A stretch of 64,000 nt of DNA, from NCBI GenBank assembly GCA_016025055.1, contig CP065590.1:1178001-1242000 (forward strand). The letters run 5' to 3'. The position numbers were made by a program, and so were the translations under genes. Position 1 is the stretch's first letter; the number at the start of each line of letters is the position of its first letter. The stretch comes from Chryseobacterium indologenes (GTDB lineage Bacteria > Bacteroidota > Bacteroidia > Flavobacteriales > Weeksellaceae). Under the pieces are notes generated by a model. The model had not been told where the DNA came from and ran no database searches. It was given only the letters and a program-made list of their open reading frames with translations. Shown here one piece after another: positions 1 through 10,423 of this stretch.

Positions 1-1229
1 AAAACTCACAGTATTTTATTGACCTTGAAGACAAACACGGCGCACACAACTACCACCCTCTTCCAGTAGTTCTGGATCGTGGAGAAGGTGTTTTCGTGTG
101 GGATGTAGAGGGCAAAAGGTATTATGATTTTCTTTCAGCATATTCTGCTGTAAACCAGGGGCATTCTCACCCTAAAATTGTTGGTGCATTGGTAGAGCAG
201 GCACAGAAGCTGGCTTTAACGTCAAGAGCTTTCTACAACTCTAAATTAGGGGAATACGAACAAAAAATCACCACTCTTTTCGGGTTTGATAAAGTTTTAC
301 CGATGAACTCCGGGGCTGAGGCTGTGGAAACGGCAGTAAAACTTGCCAGAAAATGGAGCTATGAAGTAAAAGGAATTTCTGAAAACGCAGCGAAAATCAT
401 TGTTTGTGAAAACAACTTCCATGGAAGAACCACGACTATCGTTTCTTTCTCTAATGATCCGGATGCCAACCAGAATTACGGACCTTTCACTCCCGGATTT
501 ATTAAAATTCCTTATAATGACATTGCAGCATTGGAAGAAGTTCTGAACAGAGAAGCAGGAAATATTGCAGCATTCTTGGTAGAGCCTATTCAAGGGGAAG
601 CCGGAGTATATGTTCCGGATGAAAACTTCCTTAAAAATGCTTCCGAACTATGTAAAAAACATAACGTCCTTTTCATTGCTGATGAAGTACAGACAGGTAT
701 TGCAAGAACGGGAAGACTGATCGCTTGTCACCATGAAGATGTACAGCCGGATATTTTGATCTTGGGGAAAGCCCTTTCAGGAGGAATGTATCCTGTATCT
801 GCAGTTTTGGCCAATGATTCTATTATGAATGTAATTAAGCCCGGACAACATGGTTCTACGTTTGGAGGAAACCCTATTGCCTGTGCTGTAGCGGTAGCTG
901 CTCTGGATGTCGTAGCTGATGAAAAATTATCTGAAAGAGCAGAAGAACTGGGGCAGTTATTCAGAAGTGAAGTTGAAAAGCTTATGGCCAAGACAGATCT
1001 TATTACCAAAGTAAGAGGAAAAGGCCTTTTAAATGCCATTCTCATCAATGATACTCCGGAAAGCTCTACGGCATGGAATCTTTGTTTACAACTGAAAGAA
1101 AACGGTCTTCTGGCTAAGCCGACGCATGGTAATATCATCAGACTGGCACCACCATTGGTCATCACAGAGGAGCAACTTCTTGATTGTATAAAAATTATTG
1201 AAAAAACGTTCCTGGAATATAAAAATTAA
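1..1229 (+). CDS. rocD: Ornithine aminotransferase, 5' end cut off by the window
   Basis: A class-III PLP-dependent aminotransferase that converts ornithine and 2-oxoglutarate to glutamate semialdehyde and glutamate, in cytosolic arginine/ornithine catabolism. The frame is open from the window edge (codons in phase with position 3, reading [20 protein letters not shown]), so the GTG at 96 is internal and the true start lies upstream. Visible family motifs are the NSGAEAVE phosphate-binding segment, DEVQTG with the PLP-ring aspartate, and the Schiff-base lysine in LGKALSGG. The TAA at 1227-1229 overlaps the stop codon of the converging glycosyltransferase gene by four bases, and no terminator hairpin lies between them. 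The assignment to ornithine rather than acetylornithine rests on the N-terminal [10 protein letters not shown] segment and overall resemblance. Confidence 0.93.
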   Translation, partial: NSQYFIDLEDKHGAHNYHPLPVVLDRGEGVFVWDVEGKRYYDFLSAYSAVNQGHSHPKIVGALVEQAQKLALTSRAFYNSKLGEYEQKITTLFGFDKVLPMNSGAEAVETAVKLARKWSYEVKGISENAAKIIVCENNFHGRTTTIVSFSNDPDANQNYGPFTPGFIKIPYNDIAALEEVLNREAGNIAAFLVEPIQGEAGVYVPDENFLKNASELCKKHNVLFIADEVQTGIARTGRLIACHHEDVQPDILILGKALSGGMYPVSAVLANDSIMNVIKPGQHGSTFGGNPIACAVAVAALDVVADEKLSERAEELGQLFRSEVEKLMAKTDLITKVRGKGLLNAILINDTPESSTAWNLCLQLKENGLLAKPTHGNIIRLAPPLVITEEQLLDCIKIIEKTFLEYKN

Positions 1230-2308
1230 TTTCTTCCAAGAACTTTTTCGTAAAACCTAAGATAATTATTGGACATCTCGGTATAGCTATACTGTTTTGT
1301 CCAATTTTTTATTTCCAGACTCATTTCTTTTTTATGAGTATTATACAGGGCCATCTTTTCTTTAAATAAATCCGCCATTTCTTTGGGATCAAAACTGTTA
1401 AAATAAAATGCCTTATCACCGCCGATTTCCGGAAGGCTTGTATATTTTGAAAGAAAAACAGGTTTTCCGAAAGCCATTGCTTCAATAGGCGGAATCCCAA
1501 AACCTTCTGCTATGGATGGATGACACATGGCATCAGCATGCTGAATTACGGCATATTTTTCTTCCTCGGAAAGATTCTTCAGAATATGAACTCTTTGTTC
1601 AAGGTTTAATTCTTTAATCCTATCCCGGACCTCATCTGCATAAGGCTGTTTTTCATCCGATGCAATCAGTACAAGATCATCCTCGATATAAGGTAACATT
1701 TCAACAAGAGTCAATTGATTCTTTTTATTGAACAGCACTCCGATGTTGAGTATATATTTTTTATTTTTTAGAAAGCTGTATTTTCCTAAATGATATTCTC
1801 TGTTGTCAGGAAGGTGTATTCCGTTGTGAATCACGACTACATCTTTCAGCTTATTAAGTGTAAAAAGGTCTTTATTCTGAATCAGGTTCTCTTTTGCATA
1901 CTCTGAAATACAGACAATATAATCTGCATTTTTCACATTATTCCTTACTTTCCCGAGCATTCTCCTTTTTTTGGATTCTGTAAGATTTTCATGTAAAAAA
2001 TTCAGATCGTGAAGAGTCACAACTTTTATGGTATTCTTGTAATTTCGATGAAAATATGAAGAAAGCTGATGACTTACATGAATAAGGTCAAACTCTCCAC
2101 TAAAACGTTCGAAGAAACGGTGTGTTTTACTCCAGAAGACACATTTTGCTTCAGATCCAAACTTTTCAAGCTGTTCTTTATCTCCGAAATAAGATATTTC
2201 AAACTTAGAATTATTTTCCTGCAAACCCTTAGCGAGGTTTCGAAAGACATTTGCAATTCCTGAGTTGGGGTATCTGAGACGTTCAAGATCAATTAAGATT
2301 TTTACCAT
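1226..2308 (-). CDS. GT4-family glycosyltransferase
   Basis: A 360-residue GT-B fold glycosyltransferase of the GT4 (retaining) type. The N-terminal half has a glycine-rich acceptor-side segment ([17 protein letters not shown], residues about 13-29). The C-terminal half carries the family signature [17 protein letters not shown] with two glutamates seven residues apart, which binds the nucleotide-sugar donor, followed by [10 protein letters not shown]. No signal peptide is present, so it should act at the cytoplasmic face of the membrane in lipopolysaccharide, capsule or O-antigen building. It lies 20 bp downstream of the next glycosyltransferase gene on the same strand and is probably co-transcribed with it. 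The sugar specificity cannot be read from the sequence. Confidence 0.88.
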   Translation of the reverse strand: MVKILIDLERLRYPNSGIANVFRNLAKGLQENNSKFEISYFGDKEQLEKFGSEAKCVFWSKTHRFFERFSGEFDLIHVSHQLSSYFHRNYKNTIKVVTLHDLNFLHENLTESKKRRMLGKVRNNVKNADYIVCISEYAKENLIQNKDLFTLNKLKDVVVIHNGIHLPDNREYHLGKYSFLKNKKYILNIGVLFNKKNQLTLVEMLPYIEDDLVLIASDEKQPYADEVRDRIKELNLEQRVHILKNLSEEEKYAVIQHADAMCHPSIAEGFGIPPIEAMAFGKPVFLSKYTSLPEIGGDKAFYFNSFDPKEMADLFKEKMALYNTHKKEMSLEIKNWTKQYSYTEMSNNYLRFYEKVLGRN

Positions 2309-2328
2309 ATACTAATAACGGAAAATTT

Positions 2329-3486
2329 TTAAGAAAATTTGTTTTTAAAGAAAACGGTTTCTTTTTCTAGACTGTGGTTATTTTTAACGAATTCATGGGC
2401 TTTCTGCCTTAGATCATCATACAGCTCATCATTTTTCAAAAGGATTTCTATATATTCAGCGAATTCTTTTGCATCATCAGTTACCAGACAACCGTTGTCA
2501 TTTTTCTGTGAAAGACCGTCTACACCGCGGGTATTGGTCACAACAGGTAAATTATTACTCAAAGACTCCAGGACTTTAATTTTTACACCTGTTCCACTTA
2601 ACATCGGGCAGATTGTTATTCTTGCATTGTCATAAAACTCCTGCAAGTCGTCAACCATTCCATGTATAATCACGTTAGGATATTCTTTTTTAATTTCCTT
2701 TCCTACCTTGCCGATAACATGAATTTTAATATTATCTTTTAAATAAGGTAAAACTTTTTCTAAAAACCAATTAATGCTATTGACATTATGCGGGTTATTA
2801 CTGGCAACATAGACTACATCGTATTTATAATCCTGCTTCAGCGGATTTAACGCTTTTTGAGGAAAAGATACGGGTATATGAACAACCTTACTATCGGTAA
2901 ACTGCTCAAAAATATATCTTTCTTCTACCGAGAAAGTCCAGATTTCATCAAACTTTCTCATGGCTTTTACTTCTGACTGGAAAAGCTTTCCGATTCTGTT
3001 GATTTTATTCCGGGACTGAGCAGTAATAAAATCGTGAGAATCCAGTATCAGATAACTTTTGTACGCCAATCTGTCAACCAGGCTGCTCCACGATGCATAG
3101 CTGATAATAATTTTATCATACTTTTTGGCATTCAGAATTTTAGTCACTTTCTTATTCAGAAAAGGGTTGGAGATATCAATCGTAATTCCTCTTAATAATT
3201 TGGGTAAGAAGTTGGGAATTTTATAGAAAAAAACAGATTTTACAGGGTGCTTTTTCTTATCAATTTTTCTGTTGGTAAGGATAAGATTAATGTTTGGATA
3301 CAGGTCATGAAAAGCCTTTGTGGAAGTGGGTGTCCATGTTCCCCAATCACTGACAGATAAGAAATCAACTTCATTATATTCAGAAGAATCATTCAAAAAT
3401 TCTAACATTTGTATGCACCTGGTAATATTCCCTGCCTTCCCTTCTGTAGGACAGTCGGGCATAAAGTACAAAATCTTCTTTTTCAA
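2329..3486 (-). CDS. Glycosyltransferase (GT4-like), TTG start
   Basis: A 385-residue GT-B type glycosyltransferase. The C-terminal donor-binding half has SGTGVKIKVLESLSNNLPVV, the degenerate GT4 pattern in which only the second glutamate is kept, and a following TNTRGVDGL loop. The longest frame begins with TTG at 3486, giving MKKKILYFMPD. I favour this start because KKILYFMPD is the expected first beta strand of the Rossmann fold; the next ATG, at 3462, would remove it. It is the first gene of a two-gene unit with the glycosyltransferase at 1226-2308. No signal peptide is present. A role in surface polysaccharide synthesis is inferred from family and neighbours. Confidence 0.83.
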   Translation of the reverse strand: MKKKILYFMPDCPTEGKAGNITRCIQMLEFLNDSSEYNEVDFLSVSDWGTWTPTSTKAFHDLYPNINLILTNRKIDKKKHPVKSVFFYKIPNFLPKLLRGITIDISNPFLNKKVTKILNAKKYDKIIISYASWSSLVDRLAYKSYLILDSHDFITAQSRNKINRIGKLFQSEVKAMRKFDEIWTFSVEERYIFEQFTDSKVVHIPVSFPQKALNPLKQDYKYDVVYVASNNPHNVNSINWFLEKVLPYLKDNIKIHVIGKVGKEIKKEYPNVIIHGMVDDLQEFYDNARITICPMLSGTGVKIKVLESLSNNLPVVTNTRGVDGLSQKNDNGCLVTDDAKEFAEYIEILLKNDELYDDLRQKAHEFVKNNHSLEKETVFFKNKFS

Positions 3487-3949
3487 GTTTTTTATCGTTT
3501 AGTCTAAATTATTTAATCTCTTTCCGGGACGAAATCAGCTTCATCAGAATCCTTCAATTTTTTTACATGATGGTGTGTAAAATCTATTAAAAGTCTTTTC
3601 CATGTAATACCTCCTGCTTTCTTTTAGTCATTCAAAATCCGATCCAATATCCCAAAATTACGACTCAGATTTTGAAAATATACCACTTAAGCCGGCGAAA
3701 ATATGACCTTTATTTACGATTACTTATAGCTCATCATAAGAGATGCAATATTAATAATTTTAAATTAATCCATATCCACCTGATGATCAACGAGATATTT
3801 TTATTGAGATGAACGAGATAAATAAAAAATGCTGAATATTTTTCTAATGAAATAATCAGGTAATCGGATTGATGGTTTCTGATACAGGAGATTTTGATAT
3901 TGCTGCACAATATTAGGTATAATAGCGAAAACCGGATATAGAAAATATT
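3487..3949. other. 463-bp intergenic region with a possible coding remnant
   Basis: AT-rich DNA between two minus-strand genes. On the minus strand, 3513-3620 is open for about 35 codons without a plausible start and reads like real protein (it contains GITWKRLLIDFTHHH and ends DEADFVPERD). This could be the 3' relic of a lost gene in the glycan locus or chance. An ATG preceded by a strong GGAGG lies in another frame there but opens only about 19 codons. I see no RNA gene, hairpin terminator or mobile element ends in the rest. Confidence 0.4.
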
Positions 3950-5197
3950 TTATTTTGCGAGGAAGGCTTCTAATTTTGGTTTGCTCAACTGAAATTCCCT
4001 GTAGGTAAACACTCCGTTTTTAAATCCGACAACAGCCCCGAAATTGATCGCTTCACTTGTTGTAGTCATAGGAAAAACACTGGATCTGTATACATTTTTC
4101 TCTACCATAGCCTTTGGAAATGTTTTAAAATTAATTCCGTCTTTAGATACCGCTAAGAAAAGAGCTTCTGAGGTAAACTTTCTCACATTACCGGCAGCGA
4201 TACATAAGAAATAATATCCGTCAACATAAGCAGCCTGAATATGCCATGGTGCATAAACCGGATCGATGTCCGTCCACGGTTTATTCATAAAATTAACGAC
4301 TTTACTCTTTTTGAAGTTTGAAAAATCCAGTCCGTTATCCGATGTCCTCATAATAATGTAAGAGGCATCATTTCCCGGAAAATTAGGGCTGATGTTATTT
4401 TCCACTTCATAGCTTACATAGTTTTTTCCCGTGTAGACAAAGCTTGGGGAAAGAATATGGTTGTTGTTCGGTGAATGAGGTGCATTACTTGTATAAGCAA
4501 CTTCAAGGGGAGTCCAGGAAATACCATCGGTAGAAGTTTGTCTTACAATAGCTCTTTGCGGCGTTTTTGTAAGTTTTTTAAAATTATTCTGACTTTTCGC
4601 TCCTCTTGCTTTTAAGGCTTTAGCTTTCATAAAACTTCCCCTGTAGTACAATAAGAACTTCCCGTTTTCATACATCCAGTCTACATCAGACCAGAAGCCC
4701 TGTATAGGTTCATTTGCATTTTCTGGAGTACTTTCTGTATTGGTTGGTGTTCGCTGGATAGGGTTTGAAATACCAGCCGGAGGTCTCCAGGTCAGCCCGT
4801 CATTTGATACTACAACGGTAGGATTTTCATATCTTTTGGAATCTACATTAGCCCCAACGGCTCCGTTATAAGGAGTGAAAACCATCCAATATTTATACCC
4901 GTTAAATCCGTTGGGAAAATACTGCACGTCCGGATGACAATATCCGAAGTTCGGCGCACTGATATCTTTTATAAATTTGGGATTATTTTGTCCCGGATAA
5001 TTACCGTTTGCCAGTACAGCGATATTGATCGTCCCGATATCTGTGAGATAATCTGTGGGACCGGTATAGTTTTTATTATTATTGGGAACTGAATTTACAT
5101 TTTCAGCAAATAAACCGTCTTCTTGTCTGGAACAGGAAAATGTAACAAGTGTAAGCATAAGCAATAATAGACCCGGCTTACTGATATAATTTAACAT
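3950..5197 (-). CDS. Secreted lipoprotein, probable five-bladed beta-propeller (glycosidase-like)
   Basis: A 415-residue lipoprotein. The signal peptide ends in a lipobox (VTFSC, cysteine at about residue 22) followed by SRQEDG, an acidic stretch resembling the lipoprotein export signal that sends Bacteroidota lipoproteins to the cell surface. The body has repeated patterns of the type found in GH32/GH43/GH130-like and sialidase-like propellers: VVSNDGLTW, IVRQTSTDGISWTPL, IMRTSDNGLDF and LAVSKDGINF, each an aromatic/Asp-box-like turn between strands. I do not recognise the exact family, and no catalytic residues can be assigned. It sits between glycosyltransferase genes, which suggests binding or trimming of a glycan, but this is inference. 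Confidence 0.75.
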   Translation of the reverse strand: MLNYISKPGLLLLMLTLVTFSCSRQEDGLFAENVNSVPNNNKNYTGPTDYLTDIGTINIAVLANGNYPGQNNPKFIKDISAPNFGYCHPDVQYFPNGFNGYKYWMVFTPYNGAVGANVDSKRYENPTVVVSNDGLTWRPPAGISNPIQRTPTNTESTPENANEPIQGFWSDVDWMYENGKFLLYYRGSFMKAKALKARGAKSQNNFKKLTKTPQRAIVRQTSTDGISWTPLEVAYTSNAPHSPNNNHILSPSFVYTGKNYVSYEVENNISPNFPGNDASYIIMRTSDNGLDFSNFKKSKVVNFMNKPWTDIDPVYAPWHIQAAYVDGYYFLCIAAGNVRKFTSEALFLAVSKDGINFKTFPKAMVEKNVYRSSVFPMTTTSEAINFGAVVGFKNGVFTYREFQLSKPKLEAFLAK

Positions 5198-5554
5198 CCT
5201 TAGTGTAAAATATTATTGGTGATTATTTTTTTGTATCGTCTTAATTTCATCATATTATTAAAAAGACAATAGTTTTAAAAAGATCTTTCACCATTCGTTA
5301 CCATATACGTGAAAAATTTTTGCGAATGTACTTAAAATACCATTTCAAAACCATAATTAATATTAAAATTTTATTAATTTCGGGAATAAATCATTTTTCT
5401 TTGCAACTCATTTATAGTAATTTATGAGTATCATGAACTATTTAACTCTACTTTTACGCTTTGCTCCTGCCAGGAGTTTAAAAATAAAACCGTCCCACCA
5501 TTGACGATGAGACGGAGATTTATTTTGGATTAAAACGTACACTTTATTAAAGGT
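5198..5554. other. 357-bp intergenic region
   Basis: This holds the upstream region of the lipoprotein gene (minus strand), very AT-rich, and a hairpin at 5481-5526 listed separately as the likely terminator of the glycosyltransferase gene at 5555. A perfect CTCCTG/CAGGAG palindrome lies at 5464-5476. No ORF of interest is seen. Confidence 0.5.
5481..5526 (-). terminator. Probable terminator downstream of the 5555-6778 glycosyltransferase gene
   Basis: A hairpin with a CCGTC/GACGG core, extended by A/T pairs (AAAATAAA against TTTATTTT), begins about 30 bases past the stop codon on the minus strand. The A-rich left arm gives a U-rich tail in the transcript. Confidence 0.55.
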
Positions 5555-6778
5555 TTATCCGCTGATAATTTTATTATAAATTTCTGTATGCTCTTTTGCA
5601 CATTTTTCCCATGAAAACTGCTGAGACCGTTCTAATCCTTTGCGCGCATAATGCTGTCGCAAATCTTCATCATAATACAAGTCTTTCATGGTTTGCACCA
5701 ACCCCTTTTCATCCCGCGGATCAAGGGTAATTCCGGCATCCCCTACAACTTCAGGTAAAGAAGACGTATTAGACGTTACGGTAGCCAACCCACATTGCAT
5801 TGCTTCCAACGGAGGCAATCCGAATCCTTCATACAAAGACATATAGTAGAATGAGTGAGCGTTGCTGTACAAGCTTGCCAATTCATCGTCTGCTACTCGT
5901 CCTGTTATAATAATTTTATCTTTCAGCTCTTCTGCATTTTCGTACTCCTGGAATATTTTATTATAATCCCATCCTGCAGAACCAACCAGGACAAGGCTCA
6001 GATCATTTACATGATTTTCTTTGATCATCTTTAAGAATGAACGGATAATGTGATCTACATTCTTGCGCGGCTCCAGAGTCCCCAGGCAAAGAAAATATTT
6101 CTCAGGAATCTTATATTTTGCCTGAATCGTTTTAAATTTCTCCACATCTCTGCAAGGATAGAATATTTCCGGTGACGCAGCCAATAAACAGACGAAAACA
6201 CGGTCCGGACTTATTTGCGGAGCATAGGCAAGCAAATCCTTTTTCGTGTTTTCAGATACACAGATCACATATCCTGTGTCTCCCACACTTTGAATAATAC
6301 GTTCTATGAACTCTGAAGTAAAATGCAATTCCGGAAACAAAACAGGGATAAGGTCGTGGATGGTCACGATTGTTTTCAGGTTGGGATATTTTTTTACCCT
6401 GTCATCAATGGGATAATAAAAAGAATGAAAAACCTGAGAAGATCTGATCACCTTTTCATCATACTTATTTTTAAAATTAAAAATCCCAAATTTATTGTAA
6501 AGTTTTTTAAAAAGCTTCTCTTTTCTCAGGGGCAAAAATTTTCTTCTTGCCCTGGTATTAGCGCCTTTGATCTGAATTGAATTATCCTGAAAGAAACGGT
6601 CTACCTCCTCCGTGGTGGTTTCGAGATTGAGCAAACTAAAATGGGCATAATGAAGTTCTATCTCCTTACTTTTTCCCAGTTTCTTAAACAGCTCAAAGAC
6701 TACCCGGAAAATTCCCGTTCTGTTGTCCTTGTAAAAATCTGCGATAATATCAGCGTCTAAAATTACTTTCGCTTTCAT
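5555..6778 (-). CDS. GT4-family glycosyltransferase (mannosyltransferase-like)
   Basis: A 407-residue GT-B glycosyltransferase of family GT4. The N-terminal half includes TGIFRVVFELFKKLG, and the interdomain region has the conserved FLCLGTLEPRKNVDHII that marks GT4 mannosyltransferase-like proteins. The C-terminal half has YEGFGLPPLEAMQCGLATV, with the two donor-binding glutamates, followed by SSLPEVVGDAG. The open frame extends to a TTG at 6790, but the ATG at 6778 (MKAKVILDAD) is the better start because it opens directly into the first Rossmann strand. It follows the GT-A-like gene at 6815 by about 36 bp and is probably in the same operon. A surface glycan role is inferred. Confidence 0.87.
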   Translation of the reverse strand: MKAKVILDADIIADFYKDNRTGIFRVVFELFKKLGKSKEIELHYAHFSLLNLETTTEEVDRFFQDNSIQIKGANTRARRKFLPLRKEKLFKKLYNKFGIFNFKNKYDEKVIRSSQVFHSFYYPIDDRVKKYPNLKTIVTIHDLIPVLFPELHFTSEFIERIIQSVGDTGYVICVSENTKKDLLAYAPQISPDRVFVCLLAASPEIFYPCRDVEKFKTIQAKYKIPEKYFLCLGTLEPRKNVDHIIRSFLKMIKENHVNDLSLVLVGSAGWDYNKIFQEYENAEELKDKIIITGRVADDELASLYSNAHSFYYMSLYEGFGLPPLEAMQCGLATVTSNTSSLPEVVGDAGITLDPRDEKGLVQTMKDLYYDEDLRQHYARKGLERSQQFSWEKCAKEHTEIYNKIISG

Positions 6779-6814
6779 ATAATAATTCAAAATGTTAATT
6801 CCGGGAATCAGGTT

Positions 6815-7639
6815 CTAAAGTTCTACTCTTTTCTGATACCACTTTAAATCCCTGTTCCAGTTGGACTGTAATACAATCCCCATATAATTCTCTTTGATTG
6901 ATTCTCTTGTATGGCCTTCTTTTACAAAATCGTGAAACTGTTTTTTGTAATGAAACACTTTAAACAGAGGCTCCTTCGGCAAAACCGGAATGACGTTTGA
7001 TTTCAGCAACCACTCTCCGTACCATGTAAATTCGCTCGGATATTCTTTTATCAAGTCGATATAATCGATCTGGTTGGCATCCAGATAATTTTCCTGAAAT
7101 GATTTCCATACTTTATTAGACCAGATCGTGGGTGAAGGACCATAATCATAGCATATCCCCGACCGCCCCAGCTGTGACATCACTCTTCTGCTGATATTTT
7201 CAAAATATTCTTTAGGATCATCCTTAAAATGCCTGCGGTTGATACTCAGCCACGAAAAAAGCTCTTTCTGCTGATGAATAATGGTAAACGGAATATCTCC
7301 CTGCATAAAATCAGAAATATAAAAGTCCTTAATGAAATAAGAATCCGAGTCCAGACACACATAATTTTCTGTGATTTCAATTCTATGGAGCTGCGATTTT
7401 ATGATTTGCTGATACTGCCACGGATTTGATTGTACCATATCACACTGGATAATATCACTATCTTTAATAACCTGAAAGTCTGTGGGAATGTTATTTTTAA
7501 AATAATCATAATCACCGTCATTTACAGAGATCAGGACTTTAATTCCGTCTTTATTATGCTTCGTGATAGAGTCCAGCAATCTTTTGCATTGGTTAAAATC
7601 AGGCTTATATGTTTTAATGAAAAGAAGAATTTTTTCCAT
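6815..7639 (-). CDS. GT-A-like protein, DUF6492-type putative glycosyltransferase
   Basis: A 274-residue cytosolic protein with no signal peptide. It begins with a short strand (EKILLFIKTY), followed by LLDSITKHNKDGIKVLISVNDGD, as in GT-A nucleotide-sugar transferases. At about residues 96-102 it has CLDSDSYF, a DxD-like acidic motif flanked by a hydrophobic strand, the usual metal and nucleotide-sugar site of GT-A enzymes. It resembles proteins grouped as DUF6492; I cannot confirm that without a profile search. It is the first gene of a minus-strand unit with the GT4 gene downstream. Together they look like part of a capsule or lipopolysaccharide locus. Acceptor and donor are unknown. Confidence 0.7.
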   Translation of the reverse strand: MEKILLFIKTYKPDFNQCKRLLDSITKHNKDGIKVLISVNDGDYDYFKNNIPTDFQVIKDSDIIQCDMVQSNPWQYQQIIKSQLHRIEITENYVCLDSDSYFIKDFYISDFMQGDIPFTIIHQQKELFSWLSINRRHFKDDPKEYFENISRRVMSQLGRSGICYDYGPSPTIWSNKVWKSFQENYLDANQIDYIDLIKEYPSEFTWYGEWLLKSNVIPVLPKEPLFKVFHYKKQFHDFVKEGHTRESIKENYMGIVLQSNWNRDLKWYQKRVEL

Positions 7640-7826
7640 AGTTTCTTTTTATAGCTTCAATAAGATACAGGTTTACAAGAATATTATTATGTATTTTCTC
7701 TCTTCCTGATACAATCTTTGCACAAAAGTATAGATTAAGTTCAAACAAGCCAACTTCTGTTTACAAATCATTATTAAGTTCATCATTCACAAAGAAAAAA
7801 CAGAGATTTTTTAGCATAATTTTAAG

Positions 7827-7834
7827 TAAATTTG
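7827..7834 (+). promoter_or_regulatory. -7 promoter box of gltX
   Basis: TAAATTTG, an exact match to the Bacteroidota -7 consensus TAnnTTTG, 19 bases before the gltX ATG. Confidence 0.7.
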
Positions 7835-7853
7835 CACCAAAATTTAAATTGAA

Positions 7854-9362
7854 ATGGAGAAAGTAAGAGTACGTTTTGCTCCAAGTCCTACAGGACCTTT
7901 ACACTTGGGAGGCGTAAGAACCGCATTATATGATTATCTTTTTGCTAAAAATCAAGAGGGTGAATTTGTATTGAGAATTGAAGATACAGATACTGCCAGA
8001 TATGTAGAAGGTGCTGAAGAATACATTGAGGAAGCTTTAGAATGGTGTGGAATCATCCCTGATGAAAGTCCTAAGAAAGGAGGAAAATTTGCCCCTTACA
8101 GACAATCTGAAAGAAGAGACATCTACGACAGATATACAGAACAGATTTTAAAAACAGACTATGCTTACCTGGCTTTTGACACTCCGGAAGAATTGGATGC
8201 CATACGTGCCGAATTTGAAGCAAAAGGTGATGTTTTTTCTTATGACAATAAAACCAGAAACCGTTTAAGAAACAGTCTTGCCCTTTCTGAGGAAGAAGTA
8301 CAGCAATTACTGGACGCAAAAACACCTTATGTGGTAAGGTTTAAAATGCCTGTTGACAGAATATTAAATCTGGAAGACATAATCCGAGGAAAATTTTCTG
8401 TCAATACCAATACTTTGGATGATAAAGTTCTGGTAAAAAACGATGGAATGCCAACCTATCATTTCGCCAACATCGTTGATGACCACGAAATGGAAATTTC
8501 TCACGTGATCCGTGGTGAAGAATGGTTGCCTTCTCTGGGACTACACACTTTATTATATGAAGCCATGGGCTGGGAAGCTCCGCAGTTTGCTCACCTTTCT
8601 TTGATTTTAAAACCTGAAGGAAAAGGTAAATTAAGTAAAAGAGACGGAGATAAATTCGGGTTCCCGGTATTCCCGCTTGATTTCAAAGATCCTGAGACAG
8701 GAATTGTTTCAAAAGGATACAGAGAAAACGGATATCTTCCTGATGCATTCATTAATATGGTTGCGTTATTGGGATGGTCTCCGGCTGATGATAAAGAAAT
8801 CCTTTCTTTAGAAGAGATGATTAAAGAATTTGATCTTCATAAGGTACACAAGGCAGGTGCAAGATTCAGCAAAGAAAAATCCGAATGGTTTAATCACCAG
8901 TATATCCAAATGAAGTCTGATGAAGAGCTTCTTCAGATTCTTAAAAATACAGATTTAGACCTTTCTGCAGCTTCTGATGAAAAGCTTTTAAAAGTAATTC
9001 ATCTGATGAAAGAAAGAGCTACTTTCCCGAAAGATATTTACGAAAACGGAAAATTTTTCTTCGAAGCTCCCACATCTTATGATGAAAAAGCATCGAAAAA
9101 AGCGTGGAATGATGAAACTTCTGCCATTTTAGGAGAACTGGCTTCAGTATTCGGTTCTACAGATTTTGTTGCGGAGACGCTAAAACAAACAATGCATGAT
9201 TTTGCCGAAAATAAAGGGCTGGGAATGGGTAAAGTAATGATGCCGCTTCGTTTATCTTTGGTAGGAGAACTGAAAGGACCTGACGTTCCTGATATCCTGG
9301 AAATCATTGGAAAAGAGGAAAGTATCGCCAGAATAAGCAATGCTATAAATAATTTTAAATAG
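7854..9362 (+). CDS. gltX: Glutamyl-tRNA synthetase
   Basis: A 502-residue class-I aminoacyl-tRNA synthetase that attaches glutamate to tRNA-Glu in the cytosol. The HIGH-type ATP motif appears as [10 protein letters not shown] (residues about 10-19) and the KMSKS-type loop as KLSKRDG (about 259-265). The specificity region around [11 protein letters not shown] is typical of GluRS. The length matches the bacterial family, and the C-terminal anticodon-binding helical region is complete. The ATG follows a short leader from a clear -7 box. accA starts 49 bases downstream and has its own promoter box. Confidence 0.97.
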   Translation: MEKVRVRFAPSPTGPLHLGGVRTALYDYLFAKNQEGEFVLRIEDTDTARYVEGAEEYIEEALEWCGIIPDESPKKGGKFAPYRQSERRDIYDRYTEQILKTDYAYLAFDTPEELDAIRAEFEAKGDVFSYDNKTRNRLRNSLALSEEEVQQLLDAKTPYVVRFKMPVDRILNLEDIIRGKFSVNTNTLDDKVLVKNDGMPTYHFANIVDDHEMEISHVIRGEEWLPSLGLHTLLYEAMGWEAPQFAHLSLILKPEGKGKLSKRDGDKFGFPVFPLDFKDPETGIVSKGYRENGYLPDAFINMVALLGWSPADDKEILSLEEMIKEFDLHKVHKAGARFSKEKSEWFNHQYIQMKSDEELLQILKNTDLDLSAASDEKLLKVIHLMKERATFPKDIYENGKFFFEAPTSYDEKASKKAWNDETSAILGELASVFGSTDFVAETLKQTMHDFAENKGLGMGKVMMPLRLSLVGELKGPDVPDILEIIGKEESIARISNAINNFK

Positions 9363-9380
9363 AATTACCATAATTTTTCA

Positions 9381-9388
9381 TACATTTG
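9381..9388 (+). promoter_or_regulatory. -7 promoter box of accA
   Basis: TACATTTG matches TAnnTTTG and lies 23 bases before the accA ATG, within the gltX-accA gap. Confidence 0.55.
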
Positions 9389-9411
9389 AAAGATTTAATT
9401 TACTTCAAGAA

Positions 9412-10368
9412 ATGGAATATTTAAGTTTCGAACTTCCTATCAAAGAATTGATGGATCAATACCAGACCTGTTCTTTAGTAGGAGAAGAAAGTGGTGTTGA
9501 TGTAAAATTAGCATGCAGCCAGATTGAGGATAAGATTTTAGAGAAGAAAAAAGAAATCTACGGAAATCTTACACCTTGGCAAAGAGTACAACTGTCTCGT
9601 CACCCGGATCGTCCCTATACATTGGACTATATCAACGGAATGGCAGACAAAGGCAGTTTCTTAGAACTTCATGGAGACAGAAATTTCGCTGATGACCCGG
9701 CAATGATTGGAGGATTGATTACCCTGGATGGCCAACGAGTAATGATCATAGGGACTCAAAAAGGAAGAACAACCAAAGAAAGACAGTACAGAAGATTTGG
9801 AATGCCAAATCCTGAAGGATACAGAAAAGCTTTAAGATTGATGAAGCTTGCTGAGAAATTCAATATTCCTGTAGTAACTTTAGTAGATACACCGGGGGCT
9901 TATCCTGGATTGGAAGCTGAAGAAAGAGGGCAAGGAGAAGCTATTGCAAGAAACATTTTTGAAATGGTTCAGCTTAAAACTCCGATCTTCACTTATATTA
10001 TTGGTGAAGGAGCCAGTGGTGGAGCATTAGGAATCGGTGTCGGAAACAAAGTATATATGTTGGAAAACACCTGGTATACTGTAATTGCACCGGAAAGCTG
10101 CTCTTCTATCTTATGGAGAAACTGGGATCATAAAGAAGATGCAGCCAATGCATTAAACCTTACTCCACAGGACGCTTTAAGAGAAAAGTTTATCGACGGA
10201 ATCATTGAAGAACCGCTTGGTGGTGCTCAATATGACCAGGAGACTACTTATTTGAATTTAAAAAACTCTATTCTACAGAATATCAAAGCTTTTTCCAAAT
10301 TCTCAGGACAGGAGCTTGAAACCCAAAGACAAGACAAGTTCATTGCAATGGGTCAGTTTAAAGGATAA
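9412..10368 (+). CDS. accA: Acetyl-CoA carboxylase carboxyltransferase subunit alpha
   Basis: A 318-residue crotonase-fold subunit. With AccD it forms the alpha2-beta2 carboxyltransferase that moves carboxyl from carboxybiotin to acetyl-CoA, the first step of fatty acid synthesis. The N-terminal helical region ([20 protein letters not shown]) and the core [19 protein letters not shown] are diagnostic. The oxyanion-hole glycines lie in VDTPGAYPG and [12 protein letters not shown]. The length is normal for AccA. accD is not in this window, as is usual for this phylum. A strong hairpin terminator follows immediately. Confidence 0.97.
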   Translation: MEYLSFELPIKELMDQYQTCSLVGEESGVDVKLACSQIEDKILEKKKEIYGNLTPWQRVQLSRHPDRPYTLDYINGMADKGSFLELHGDRNFADDPAMIGGLITLDGQRVMIIGTQKGRTTKERQYRRFGMPNPEGYRKALRLMKLAEKFNIPVVTLVDTPGAYPGLEAEERGQGEAIARNIFEMVQLKTPIFTYIIGEGASGGALGIGVGNKVYMLENTWYTVIAPESCSSILWRNWDHKEDAANALNLTPQDALREKFIDGIIEEPLGGAQYDQETTYLNLKNSILQNIKAFSKFSGQELETQRQDKFIAMGQFKG

Positions 10369-10374
10369 AAAAAT

Positions 10375-10408
10375 AAAAGGTTAAGAATTTTTTCTTAACC
10401 TTTTTCTT
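10375..10408. terminator. Bidirectional terminator between accA and the converging secreted-protein gene
   Basis: A 13-bp perfect stem, AAAAGGTTAAGAA at 10375-10387 against TTCTTAACCTTTT at 10392-10404, with a T-rich tail to the right and an A-rich flank to the left. It could serve both converging genes. Confidence 0.8.
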
Positions 10409-10423
10409 TAGTTTTCTTCTGTT

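Noticed and set aside
3580..3612. Strong GGAGG ahead of an ATG on the minus strand in the 3.5 kb gap
   Set aside because: The frame it opens closes after about 19 codons, and this phylum makes little use of such sites.
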